Assembly (NCBI RefSeq): GCF_030010625.1
Contig: NZ_JASCXN010000052.1
Location: 1-34,598 of the forward strand
Direction of reading: 5' to 3'
Source of the DNA: Streptomyces sp. CC208A
GTDB lineage: Bacteria; Actinomycetota; Actinomycetes; Streptomycetales; Streptomycetaceae
Length of the DNA: 34,598 nt
Below are positions 23,791 to 32,310 of the stretch, one piece after another. The stretch's first letter is position 1, and each line of letters starts with the position of its first letter. Position numbers and translations under genes: made by a program. The notes under the pieces were generated by a model. It was not told the origin of the DNA and made no database searches. It saw only the letters and a program-made list of their open reading frames with translations.

Positions 23791-25785
23791 GTGCAGGAGT
23801 CGCACTACGGCGTACCCCTGGAACGGAGCGACTATCTCAAGCTCCCGCGGCACCGGCACAGCTGCAGGCCCGAGCGGTTCGCAAAGTGGCTCGAAGGGTA
23901 CGGCAAGGGGCGTCGCCTCGCCGTGGACCTCTTTTCCGGAGCAGGCGGTCTGAGTCTTGGGCTTCAGCGAGCTGGCTGGACCACTGCAGCCGCTGTCGAC
24001 TTCGACGAGCGTGCCCTTGAGACCCATGCGGCCAACTTCCCCGGCATGAGTCTGCACATGGACCTGGGGAACCCTGCCGAGCGTGACAGGCTCGAGGAGC
24101 TGCTGGAGCCGGCGAAGGGGAAGATCGATCTGGTGGCGGGGGGACCGCCGTGCCAGCCGTTCAGCAGGGCTGGGCGGAGCAAGATCCGCCACCTTGTAGA
24201 GCACCATGGCCGCGACCCTCACGACCTCCGCAAAGAGCTGTGGAGTGCGTACCTGGACGTCATAAAGAGGATCAGGCCGCGCGCCGTCCTCATGGAGAAC
24301 GTCCCGGACATGGGCCTCGGCGACGACTTCTTCGTGGTCCGCGTGATCGAGCAGCAGCTCGAGGAGCTCGGCTACGCAACCCAGGTACGCCTTGTCGACG
24401 CATGGCGCTATGGAGTACCCCAGCACCGGAAGCGGCTCATCCTGCTGGCCCGGAACGACATCGAGAGGTTCGAGTGGCAACAGGAGGTCGCCGAGGACGA
24501 ACGCACCACCCTGCGCCACGCCATTGGTGACCTCCCTCCCCTCACCGTGGTGCCCACGGAGCGTGTCGGCGAGCGTGAGATGCCCTACGGCACCCCCTCC
24601 GAAGATCTGTCCGACTTTGCCAGAGAGATGCGCAAGCGCGCGAAGCGTGAGGTCGTCTTCGACCACATGACCAGGAGGGTCAGGTCGGACGACTGGGTGA
24701 TCTTCGACAGCATGGACTCCGACACCCTGTACTCGGACATCGACCCTGAGCTCCAGCGGTACAGCGCCGAGCACTTCACCGACAAGTACAAGAAGCTTGA
24801 CTGGGACGACCTGAGCAGGTCGATCACCGCCCACATCGCCAAGGACGGCTACTGGTACATCCATCCGGACCAGAACCGCACCCTGACCGTTCGGGAGGCG
24901 GCACGGGTACAGACCTTCCCGGACCGGTTCAGGTTCGCTGGGACGCGTAGTGACGCCTTCCGGCAGATCGGCAACGCGGTGCCACCCCTCCTGGGCAAGG
25001 CCGCCGCGGAAGTGCTGTTGCCTGTCGAGGGGTGCCAGGCCCGGGAAGGCGGGCTCCAGCCCCGCTGGCGCACGGCCCGCGAGGACCTGACTGCCTGGGC
25101 GGAACGGCAGCGTAACGGGGAGAACTGGTACCAATTGCCCAAGCTGTCGTCAGTGCACGCGGCGGTCGTGGCGGTGTTGGCGGGAACCCGGGCGCAACCC
25201 GGTCAGATGCACGAGATGCTCGAGATAATCCGGGAGAACGCGACTCTGACCAAGTCCGCTCTGCGCACTCTCCTTGAATCAGCCCCCACGGCAGCCGTTC
25301 GGGCACGCCTCGACAGGCTGACCGCCGTGGCCGGCAAGTCAAGTGTCTGGTCCGAGGACGAGGAGAAGCAGAAGGAGCTGCCGAAGCGCCTGGGGATGAA
25401 ACCAGCCGAGGGCGCGCTCTACCGGCTGCTGATCGATGACGACCTTCTGTGGGTGGGACAGAGCGCGCTGCGCGTCGCTGCCCGGCTGCACGGCAGCGAC
25501 TCTGACCGCACCAACCGGCTCAGTGACGGTCGCGTGCACTTGGTGAAGCTCGTCGGTGCAGGAGAAAAGGCCCCCCTGCGCATGGCTGCGCTACGACTCA
25601 TCGGAAGCACACTGTGCAACGCAAAGAATCCTCTCTGTGATCAGTGTCCTCTCAGTAGCTACTGCGCGGGCAGGGAAAGCACTGAGGGGGACCTGGTCAC
25701 GGATGCTCTGAGTGGGACGCACGGTCGGCAGCCTGTTCCTGCCCAGTCGCGCGAGAAGGAGCCGAACACCGCTCGGCAACCATGA
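23791..25785 (+). CDS. C5-cytosine DNA methyltransferase with endonuclease III-like iron-sulfur C-terminal tail
   Basis: A 664-residue protein. The catalytic part (about 40-410) has motif I VDLFSGAGG (D46), motif IV GGPPCQPFS with catalytic Cys121, motif VI MENV, motif VIII QHRKR, motif IX LTVREAARVQTFPD and motif X GNAVPP. It would methylate cytosine C5 in an unknown target sequence. The C-terminal extension ends with C609-x6-C616-x2-C619-x5-C625, the exact spacing of the 4Fe-4S loop in endonuclease III/MutY glycosylases. The preceding 90 residues align by eye with endonuclease III: K537 sits where its catalytic Lys lies, but G556 replaces the catalytic Asp. The GTG at 23791 has GGAGG 8 nt upstream. 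The gene ends overlapping the convergent vsr-like gene by 89 bp. Confidence 0.9.
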   Translation: MQESHYGVPLERSDYLKLPRHRHSCRPERFAKWLEGYGKGRRLAVDLFSGAGGLSLGLQRAGWTTAAAVDFDERALETHAANFPGMSLHMDLGNPAERDRLEELLEPAKGKIDLVAGGPPCQPFSRAGRSKIRHLVEHHGRDPHDLRKELWSAYLDVIKRIRPRAVLMENVPDMGLGDDFFVVRVIEQQLEELGYATQVRLVDAWRYGVPQHRKRLILLARNDIERFEWQQEVAEDERTTLRHAIGDLPPLTVVPTERVGEREMPYGTPSEDLSDFAREMRKRAKREVVFDHMTRRVRSDDWVIFDSMDSDTLYSDIDPELQRYSAEHFTDKYKKLDWDDLSRSITAHIAKDGYWYIHPDQNRTLTVREAARVQTFPDRFRFAGTRSDAFRQIGNAVPPLLGKAAAEVLLPVEGCQAREGGLQPRWRTAREDLTAWAERQRNGENWYQLPKLSSVHAAVVAVLAGTRAQPGQMHEMLEIIRENATLTKSALRTLLESAPTAAVRARLDRLTAVAGKSSVWSEDEEKQKELPKRLGMKPAEGALYRLLIDDDLLWVGQSALRVAARLHGSDSDRTNRLSDGRVHLVKLVGAGEKAPLRMAALRLIGSTLCNAKNPLCDQCPLSSYCAGRESTEGDLVTDALSGTHGRQPVPAQSREKEPNTARQP

Positions 25786-26194
25786 GTGCTGCCGCCGCTG
25801 GACTGGCCTTGACCTCGCACTCCCACACCCGGAGCACGGTCCATCCGGCGGCCTCCGCTGCTTCCGTGTTGCGTCTGTCTCGGGCCCTGTTGGTCTCGAT
25901 CTTGTCCGTCCAACGCTCGGCGTTCGGCCCGCGGAACATCTTGGGGCCGTGCTTCGGGCAGCCGTGCCAGAAGCAGCCATCAACAAAGACGGCCACGTGG
26001 TATCTGGGAAGCACGAAGTCGGCCGTGCACCTGGGAGCCACCCTCTGGTGAAGGCGGAACCTGAGGCCCAGCCGGTGCACCGCCTTCCTGAGGGCCACCT
26101 CCGGCCTGGTGTCCCTCACGCGTCGGCCGCGAAGGTGCTCACCCTCCGGAGTGGCGACCCACCCACGGTCCGGCGTCAGCCCTCCTCCACTCAT
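25697..26194 (-). CDS. vsr: Vsr-type very short patch repair / DNA mismatch endonuclease
   Basis: This 165-residue protein has the Vsr motif series: RDTRPEVALRKAVHRLGLRFR, then ADFVLPRYHVAVFVDGCFWHGC with the metal-binding Asp and the FWH histidine, then KIETNRARDRRN and LRVWECEV. Vsr nicks DNA next to T:G mismatches produced by deamination of 5-methylcytosine, so it fits the neighbouring C5-methyltransferase. Some Vsr-like proteins instead act as restriction nucleases; the sequence alone does not decide. ATG 26194 is preferred (GGGA 8 nt upstream) over GTG 26200. The 3' end overlaps the methyltransferase 3' end in the opposite direction. The last 35 residues are a low-complexity tail beyond the usual end. 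Confidence 0.92.
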   Translation of the reverse strand: MSGGGLTPDRGWVATPEGEHLRGRRVRDTRPEVALRKAVHRLGLRFRLHQRVAPRCTADFVLPRYHVAVFVDGCFWHGCPKHGPKMFRGPNAERWTDKIETNRARDRRNTEAAEAAGWTVLRVWECEVKASPAAAALMVAERCSAPSRATGQEQAADRASHSEHP

Positions 26195-26249
26195 GACCAC
26201 ATTCCCAGTCTGTAGACGTCCTCGACTCGGAGGGTGTCACACTCTTCCC

Positions 26250-26438
26250 ATGCTCCGGGAACCAGCCGAACTCCATGTCGATGATCAGGGCCGGATCGAG
26301 CTGCCGCTCGGCCTGCTGGCGGAGGCCGGCATCGCACCGGGCTCCGATCTCGTCGCCTTCAGTGACGGTGACGGACGGATTGTCCTGAGGCGGGCCGAGG
26401 ACGCCGTCAGGGACCTGGTCGAGAAGGGCATGCTCTGA
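26250..26438 (+). CDS. Small AbrB/SpoVT-like DNA-binding protein
   Basis: A 62-residue protein whose middle reads as an AbrB/MazE swapped-hairpin domain: VDDQGRIELPLGLLAEAGIAPGSDLVAF followed by GRIVLRR, then a short helix DAVRDLVEKGML. Such proteins are autorepressors or antitoxins. No toxin gene is adjacent, so a transcriptional role for the flanking divergent vsr gene (55 bp between starts) is more likely. No ribosome site lies at normal distance (GGAGG is 16 nt away). CACACT 6 nt before the ATG could be a -10 element for a leaderless transcript. It converges on the AIPR gene with a 28-bp gap. Confidence 0.65.
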   Translation: MLREPAELHVDDQGRIELPLGLLAEAGIAPGSDLVAFSDGDGRIVLRRAEDAVRDLVEKGML

Positions 26439-26466
26439 CCGAGGACTCAGGACCTGCGTGGTCCCA

Positions 26467-28476
26467 TCACTGAGCAGGAGTGAACCCCAGGCGCAGAGCC
26501 TCACTACGCGCGTGAAGGGCTTGGAGTGCTTGTGTCTCGGGCACCTCTTGGCCGTTCTCCATCCGTCTCCCGACGGACTGGGCCAGCTGCCTCTGCCAGG
26601 GTTCGAGGTTGTGCGTCTCCTTGGCCCACCGCTCCAGCGCGTACCACTCGCCGGTTGGCACAACCACGAGTTCCTCGAGCGCCCCCTCGGCGTCCGGGCT
26701 GCCGCCGGCCAGTGCTGCTTCGTCCAGGGGCAGGTCCAGGAGCTCGGCCGCCAGGGCATCGGGGACCGCCCAGCGCACTCGTGAAACGGCGTCCCAGCAC
26801 CCCACTTTCTTGGCCCACTCGCCCACATGGTTGCCCTCCAGCGGGTTCGTCACCGCCTCCATGACGCGGGGGCACAGATTGTCCACCGCGGCTTCCAGGG
26901 CGGCGGAGATCCCCTGCTCACGCCAGATCCGGTCAAGGTCGATCCGCTGCTCGGTAGCCAGGGACAGTCTCGCCATCGTGTACGTCGTCACAAGGCTCTT
27001 GTGACTGCCCGCTCCATGGCCGGCGGCAACCTGGTCCACGGCCTTGAACAGGATCGCCATTGCGATCACCCGCTGGCAGTACTGGATGTCGACACGCGGT
27101 GGCGCCTCGTCGATACGCAGCATGAACTCGACAAAGTTCTTCTGTGCACCCCGACTCACCAGGTGGGGCAGCTGGATCCACGAGTGGACGAACTTCGCCA
27201 GATCGGCCTTGGTGAACCTCTTCCTCGTCGGATTGATCCTCTTGAACTGGCGTTGCCGGGCAGGAGTACGGGCTTTGGCAAGCTCGTCCGTGTACTGGCC
27301 GCGTGCCCGCTCGTAGAACCAGTGGGTCTCCTGACCACTGCCGTCGGCTGCGGGAGCCCAGAGAGAACGGGTGATCCGCTGGATCGCTACGTGATACTCG
27401 TGGTTCGAGCTGAAGTCGACCTGGGTCACCCGGTTCTGCGTGTTCGAGTACTCCGAGATCTTGGGAACAATCTCGGTGAGACGCTCGGGCGAGACCTCCG
27501 TCAACTTCATCTGGACCCGGACCTGGGACAGGTCGGCCTTGTCCCGTGACCGGGCATAGTGGAGTGACGCCGTGGTCTGCCCGCCGTTGACGATCTGGAG
27601 GCCGTGTACGCGGGAGATGTGGGTCGGCTCTCCGTCCGGGCCTGTCACGAAGTCGACCTGGGAGGCCGTTGCCGTGATCCCGTTGTTGTAGGCCAGGAAG
27701 CGGCCGGGCGCGTGCAACAGGGTCTCCCGGATGCCTCGGTTCACGGAACCACGGGCCTGCAGGAACGAACGCACATTGAGTTCGAGAAGCCGTGTCCCGT
27801 GCTCCGCGTACAGCTCCGCCAGCATCTCTCCGGGTATCACAGCGAGCACGACGGAGTGGTCCCGCTCCGAACTCGGAGCGGAAACGCAGGGCAGCGGAGG
27901 CGTGAAGGGAACCACGATGGGCTCGCTGAGCGATCCCGACGTCTCGTGACGGTGCAGCCGCGCCAGGTCCCACACCTCGTGGACGACCGGGAGGCCGTCG
28001 AAGCGGGTGGGCGGGACCTCCACGGTCGTGGCGACCCGGTTGCTGAGGAGGAAGAGCCTGATCCTCTGCACCTCGGTCAGGGCCTTCTCGACCGCCTCGC
28101 ACATGTCGTACACGTCGAAGGACTCGTCAATATGTTGCTGCAGCCCCTCCTGGCAACGACGAGCGAAGGTCAACAGGCGTTTGAACGAGGTCTCGGTCTG
28201 AGCCTTGGTGAGTTTCGTCTCCAGCGGGGCCAGGTGGAAGTCGGTGAGGAAGAGGTCCAAGGACTCACCCGCCTCTCCGATGCCGTACGCATGGACCTCG
28301 TGACCGTGGGCCTTGTGGTACGCGCTGAAGGTGTTGGAGACGACGCCGGCCTTCTCCAGGTCGAACAAGACCCTGTGTGTGAACGCCTCCGGAGTGGTCG
28401 TTCCCTCGGCGTCCGCGGTCGCCTGTACGTCAGCGACGAGGCTCCGGGAGTACTCGGCCAGGTCCTGCTCACTCAT
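26467..28476 (-). CDS. AIPR-family phage-defence protein (MZA-type component)
   Basis: A 669-residue cytoplasmic protein with the AIPR (abortive infection phage resistance) core. FLAYNNGITATA lies at about 255-266 and IVNGGQTTASLHYA at about 293-306, followed by a region with NTQNRVTQVDFSSNHEYH. Its molecular activity is not established. It is the last gene of the four-gene operon; its ATG at 28476 overlaps the nuclease-like gene by 8 bp, and GGGGGAG precedes the start. Together with the Z1, PD-(D/E)XK and MORC/MutL-like genes it gives the composition of the MZA system. The length is normal for AIPR proteins and nothing looks broken. Confidence 0.9.
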   Translation of the reverse strand: MSEQDLAEYSRSLVADVQATADAEGTTTPEAFTHRVLFDLEKAGVVSNTFSAYHKAHGHEVHAYGIGEAGESLDLFLTDFHLAPLETKLTKAQTETSFKRLLTFARRCQEGLQQHIDESFDVYDMCEAVEKALTEVQRIRLFLLSNRVATTVEVPPTRFDGLPVVHEVWDLARLHRHETSGSLSEPIVVPFTPPLPCVSAPSSERDHSVVLAVIPGEMLAELYAEHGTRLLELNVRSFLQARGSVNRGIRETLLHAPGRFLAYNNGITATASQVDFVTGPDGEPTHISRVHGLQIVNGGQTTASLHYARSRDKADLSQVRVQMKLTEVSPERLTEIVPKISEYSNTQNRVTQVDFSSNHEYHVAIQRITRSLWAPAADGSGQETHWFYERARGQYTDELAKARTPARQRQFKRINPTRKRFTKADLAKFVHSWIQLPHLVSRGAQKNFVEFMLRIDEAPPRVDIQYCQRVIAMAILFKAVDQVAAGHGAGSHKSLVTTYTMARLSLATEQRIDLDRIWREQGISAALEAAVDNLCPRVMEAVTNPLEGNHVGEWAKKVGCWDAVSRVRWAVPDALAAELLDLPLDEAALAGGSPDAEGALEELVVVPTGEWYALERWAKETHNLEPWQRQLAQSVGRRMENGQEVPETQALQALHARSEALRLGFTPAQ

Positions 28477-29479
28477 GCGCTCCCCCGATCAACATGCTCA
28501 CATCGTCGGCTGACGCCTGGTAGCTGTCCAACCCCGAGACGGTCACGTGGTAGGTACAGTTGCTGACGCCCTCGGGAAGATCCGACTCGACAAGCCTGGG
28601 AAAGTCATCCCGAACGTGCCAGAAGCGCAGGTCACGAAGGGTGTAACGAGGTTCGTCATAGAGATCGTGATGCCCGGGCAGGTAACCTGCCTGGATCAGC
28701 AGGCCGTCGAATCGGGCCCTGGCAGCAGCGCTGGCAAGTTGCTCCCGGACGCACTGCACACGACGGTTCAGGCTCTCGCCGGACCCACCCCGTCGTTCGT
28801 CGAGCACCATCATGCACAGCAGCAGGTGAGGGACACCGGTGTCGTCCAGCTGTCGCTCACTTGCTATGCGGACGCTGCGGGGGTGTTTCGCGGCACTGGC
28901 CTTGACCTCGATCGCGACTCCAGGGAGCTGGAAGTCCTGGTTGGCGCCTGTCGGTCCCGTCCAGGACTCCACAGCCTCGCTCTCGGGCAGGGCGGTCAGG
29001 AGGTGGTCACCAAGCACCAGAAGTTCCCCGTACAGCCCCCTCCGTGCCTCCGCTCCCAGCCCGTCCCTGCCAACCGTGCGCAGGAGATCCTGCCAGCGCT
29101 CGAACCGGTTCACAGCGGCTGTCAGAGCGTCTGCAGCGGCCGGCGCTGTACGCGCGGTGTCGGCCACGTCGGTCACGAGTGGGTTGAACACTTCCCGGAG
29201 GTCGTTCGCCGTCAGGACCAACTGGAGCTCGTACTCGAGGCGCGACACCGCACTCAGCTGCATCTCGATGCCGGCCGCCCGGGGCAGTCGCCCAACCGAA
29301 CGCACGATGTGGTCTGCCGAGCGGGCGTCAGCCCTGAGTACCAGCATGCGCTGTCGACCCGGATGGGCGACGGAGAGAAACACGTCTAGCGGGGAGTCCG
29401 GATGCAACCGACGACTGGAGCGTCCTGGCGAGTCGTGAGGGCGCTCGAGCTCGTGCCAGTCCTCCTCGGTCACCGTCAC
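28469..29479 (-). CDS. PD-(D/E)XK nuclease-like protein (MZA-type component)
   Basis: A 336-residue protein with a complete PD-(D/E)XK signature: E152 (GLYGELLVLGDHL), D182 (ANQDFQLPG) and E191-V-K193 (AIEVKAS). This is the metal-dependent nuclease core found in restriction enzymes. The N-terminal 130 residues and the C-terminal part (WHVRDDFPRL...) are unrecognised. It is the likely DNA-cutting subunit of the operon, powered or directed by the Z1 and MORC-like ATPases. The GTG at 29479 overlaps the Z1 stop by 4 bp, and its own stop overlaps the AIPR start by 8 bp, so stoichiometric production is likely. Confidence 0.88.
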   Translation of the reverse strand: MTVTEEDWHELERPHDSPGRSSRRLHPDSPLDVFLSVAHPGRQRMLVLRADARSADHIVRSVGRLPRAAGIEMQLSAVSRLEYELQLVLTANDLREVFNPLVTDVADTARTAPAAADALTAAVNRFERWQDLLRTVGRDGLGAEARRGLYGELLVLGDHLLTALPESEAVESWTGPTGANQDFQLPGVAIEVKASAAKHPRSVRIASERQLDDTGVPHLLLCMMVLDERRGGSGESLNRRVQCVREQLASAAARARFDGLLIQAGYLPGHHDLYDEPRYTLRDLRFWHVRDDFPRLVESDLPEGVSNCTYHVTVSGLDSYQASADDVSMLIGGAHE

Positions 29480-32247
29480 GCCTCGTCCTCCTCGTCGAGG
29501 GCGTAGATGTCCTCCTGCAGGTAGATGCTGTTCGCCACGTACTCGGTCTTCGACTGGTTACGGGAGTAGGGAAAGCTCACCTGGAAGCCCACCAGCGGCA
29601 GCTCGGGGGAGTCGTCCTCGGATCCCGGTACTTCAATGGGATAGATGAGTAGCAGGGCTTGGTCGGGACGTCGCTGACGACGGAGGTACGGGCCCGACGG
29701 GTGCTTCGGGACCGAGGTCTTCTCCTTCTGCTTCGCTGCCTTCCCGGCGGCCTCCCGTGCCGCTTCAAGCTGTGCTTCGTCGAGGTCGAGCCCCTCGTCG
29801 CGCGGGCTGAGAACACGACGGATCGTGTACCGCCCCTCTGCTCTGAACTCCGGGTTGAGCGGGGCACGCGTAACTGGCCCGACCGAGTGCCCGGCCACGT
29901 CCACGGGAGTGGCCGCCGACTTGCCCACCAGGCAGACGGTCCAGTTGCCCAGCTCACCCACCTTGGCACACTGCTCGATGTACTTGGCGATGAGTCGGGG
30001 ACGGACCCTCTGTGCCATGCGGTCTGTCTCGTAGGAGGCCACGAACTCGGAGACCACTTCCGGCGGTACCCCCCGCCACATCACCGTGCCGCCGTTGACC
30101 GCCGTTGCGGGTTCCGTGATGCCGTCGAGGTGCCGCACGAGGTCCTCGAGTGATTTGAAGTTACGCTTCACAGCCCTGTCGGCGAGGTTGAAGATCACTG
30201 TCTCCGGCCCCTCGCCGGAGTAACTGAGCAGGATCCTCTCACTCTGCCTCATCTTGTTCGCCGCAGTGACCATGAGCCCCAGCGACGACGAGCGGACCTT
30301 CAGACCGAACTGCCTGGGCGTGAGACCGAGAGTGGCCATCTCCTCCACCTCGCGGCGCAGTTCGTCGGTCGCAGCCGTGACCTCCACGTAGGCGTCCTCG
30401 ACGGCAGGCGTGGTGTACAGCCTGCACAGGTCCTCGTACCCGGGCCGGTACCCGAACCACCTGCCCATCTGCAGCAGCGTGTCGTACGTGTTGGCCCAGC
30501 GCAGGTAGTAACTGACCGTGAGCCCTGAGAGCGTGAGGCCCCGGGACAGCTTCTGTCCGCCGATGGCGATGACGGAGAGACCGTCCTTACGGTTGTCGTA
30601 GTAGTCGAGAGCGTCCCGGGAAGTGCCGTTCACCGCCTTGACCTGGATCTTCCTGATCGCGTCCAGAAGCTCCGTCGACACCTGCTCCCAGGCCAGAGGT
30701 TCAGCCTCGTCAGCCGGGAAGTGCGCAGTGGTGGGAACGAAGTCGCGCTCCCAGAGTTCCTGGAGCTCCGCAAGAAGTTTCGGCCCTCTCCCGTACCGGT
30801 CACGGAGCGAGTCCACGAGGAAGTGCAGGTGGTCCTCCACCTGTTCGCGGACAAGGCTCTGCACAGCCGTGAACCGGGTCACGTGCACCAACATGGAGTT
30901 GTGCACCCTTACCTGGCCCCTGGCCCGGCGAGCCGCGCACGAGAGCACGAACGACGCAACGGCCTCACGTAGAGACCGAGGCAGATCCCCACGGGGCCTG
31001 TCGCCGGCCTTGTGCCGGCTCGGCAACCAGCTGTCGGAGTCGTTCACGTGACGCACCAGCGGCAGCGGGTGCACGTCCTCCTCGTCCTCGTCATCCACCT
31101 GGAGTCCGAACACGCGCTCCGGGCCAAGATAGTTCGAGGGCGAGGGGAGGCTGCGGATGAAGCTCTCCGGGAAGAGGTCCTCGCCCACCTCGTCGTGGTC
31201 TGCGTCGGGGTCGATGTAGATGTTGGCGAACGGGGTGGCGGTGTAGCCGACGTACGCCGCCCTGTCGAAACTGTTGATAAGGTCTCGGATTGCCCGGTTT
31301 GTCCTGGTAGGGTCGTCGTCGGGATCGCGGACCGTGTTGATCGACGCGTTGTCGGCCTCGTCGTCGATGACCAGGAGCGGAACGTCGCGCACGAGCTTGC
31401 GGCCGCTCTCGCCCTCGGTGCCCTGCACGTCGGTCACCCACCTGCGCAGGTACTCGAGAATCTTCCAGTGCTTCTTGACGACGAGCACGACAGGAAAGCT
31501 GCCGAGCGGGAAATTGATCGTTGCAGCGGCCTGGCGTCCGAAGTCCCCCTTCTCGGAGCTGTTCGTCGGAGACGCGATGTCAAGCTTCTTGCCCTGCAGC
31601 GGCATGAGTCCAGCACCGATGGTGCGGGAGTCCCCGTTCTCGTTGGAGCGCATCTGGTGCTGGGTGTCGAAGCCCAGCAGTCCCTCGTCTATGCGCAGTT
31701 GCGTCTGGCTCCGGAGGTCGTTGTGGATGCCGGCGAGAACGACGACGAGCTTGTAGCCCGCGTCAACCGCCTTCGAAGCGAGTCCGATGTACTGTCCGGT
31801 CTTGCCTGACTGCACCTGGCCGATCACGAGCCCCTTGCGGCGCCAAGGGCCGGGCCGCCGCGGATCCTCCAGTTGGCTCAAAACCTCGTCCGAGGTCTGG
31901 TCCAGCCGTCGCACGACCGAAAGCGGCAGGTCCTCGACATCCTCGAGGAACCAGCGGTATCGCTCCCAGAAATCCCAGGAACGGTTGTTCTTCGCCTCAG
32001 GGAGCCAGGGCTCGTGCCCCTTGAGATCAACGAGTCCCAGGGAACGCTCCTGGAACACCGTGATCATGGCCTCGATCTCCTTGGCCAGCTGGTCCCGGTC
32101 CAGATCCTCCCCCTGTGCGGCCAGCATGCCGAAGATCGCGTTGACCGCGATCTGCACCTCGCTCGGGCTCGGCTGCCGGTCCTGTGGCAGGAAGCTGCGT
32201 ACCAACCGCTTCGCCTTTGCGAGGGGTTCGTCGGGGGTGGAGCTCAC
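29476..32247 (-). CDS. Z1-domain helicase-like ATPase (MZA-type component)
   Basis: This 923-residue protein carries the SF2-like Z1 motor: Walker A GQVQSGKTG (K149), Walker B VIDDEAD (D295, D296, E297), motif III GYTATPFANI, GGQKLSRGLTLSGLTVSYY (motif V region) and QMGRWFGYRPGYEDLCRLY (motif VI with arginine fingers). Z1 proteins occur in predicted restriction systems next to MORC/MutL-like ATPases and PD-(D/E)XK proteins, where DNA translocation or remodelling is assumed. The start GTG at 32247 has GGAGG 6 nt upstream. The stop overlaps the nuclease gene start. All motor motifs appear intact. Confidence 0.93.
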   Translation of the reverse strand: MSSTPDEPLAKAKRLVRSFLPQDRQPSPSEVQIAVNAIFGMLAAQGEDLDRDQLAKEIEAMITVFQERSLGLVDLKGHEPWLPEAKNNRSWDFWERYRWFLEDVEDLPLSVVRRLDQTSDEVLSQLEDPRRPGPWRRKGLVIGQVQSGKTGQYIGLASKAVDAGYKLVVVLAGIHNDLRSQTQLRIDEGLLGFDTQHQMRSNENGDSRTIGAGLMPLQGKKLDIASPTNSSEKGDFGRQAAATINFPLGSFPVVLVVKKHWKILEYLRRWVTDVQGTEGESGRKLVRDVPLLVIDDEADNASINTVRDPDDDPTRTNRAIRDLINSFDRAAYVGYTATPFANIYIDPDADHDEVGEDLFPESFIRSLPSPSNYLGPERVFGLQVDDEDEEDVHPLPLVRHVNDSDSWLPSRHKAGDRPRGDLPRSLREAVASFVLSCAARRARGQVRVHNSMLVHVTRFTAVQSLVREQVEDHLHFLVDSLRDRYGRGPKLLAELQELWERDFVPTTAHFPADEAEPLAWEQVSTELLDAIRKIQVKAVNGTSRDALDYYDNRKDGLSVIAIGGQKLSRGLTLSGLTVSYYLRWANTYDTLLQMGRWFGYRPGYEDLCRLYTTPAVEDAYVEVTAATDELRREVEEMATLGLTPRQFGLKVRSSSLGLMVTAANKMRQSERILLSYSGEGPETVIFNLADRAVKRNFKSLEDLVRHLDGITEPATAVNGGTVMWRGVPPEVVSEFVASYETDRMAQRVRPRLIAKYIEQCAKVGELGNWTVCLVGKSAATPVDVAGHSVGPVTRAPLNPEFRAEGRYTIRRVLSPRDEGLDLDEAQLEAAREAAGKAAKQKEKTSVPKHPSGPYLRRQRRPDQALLLIYPIEVPGSEDDSPELPLVGFQVSFPYSRNQSKTEYVANSIYLQEDIYALDEEDEA

Positions 32248-32310
32248 GGAGAACCTCCAACTGGTCTGAGACGGTATGGAGCAGAGTATTGGCGACCACC
32301 GACAGCAGGC

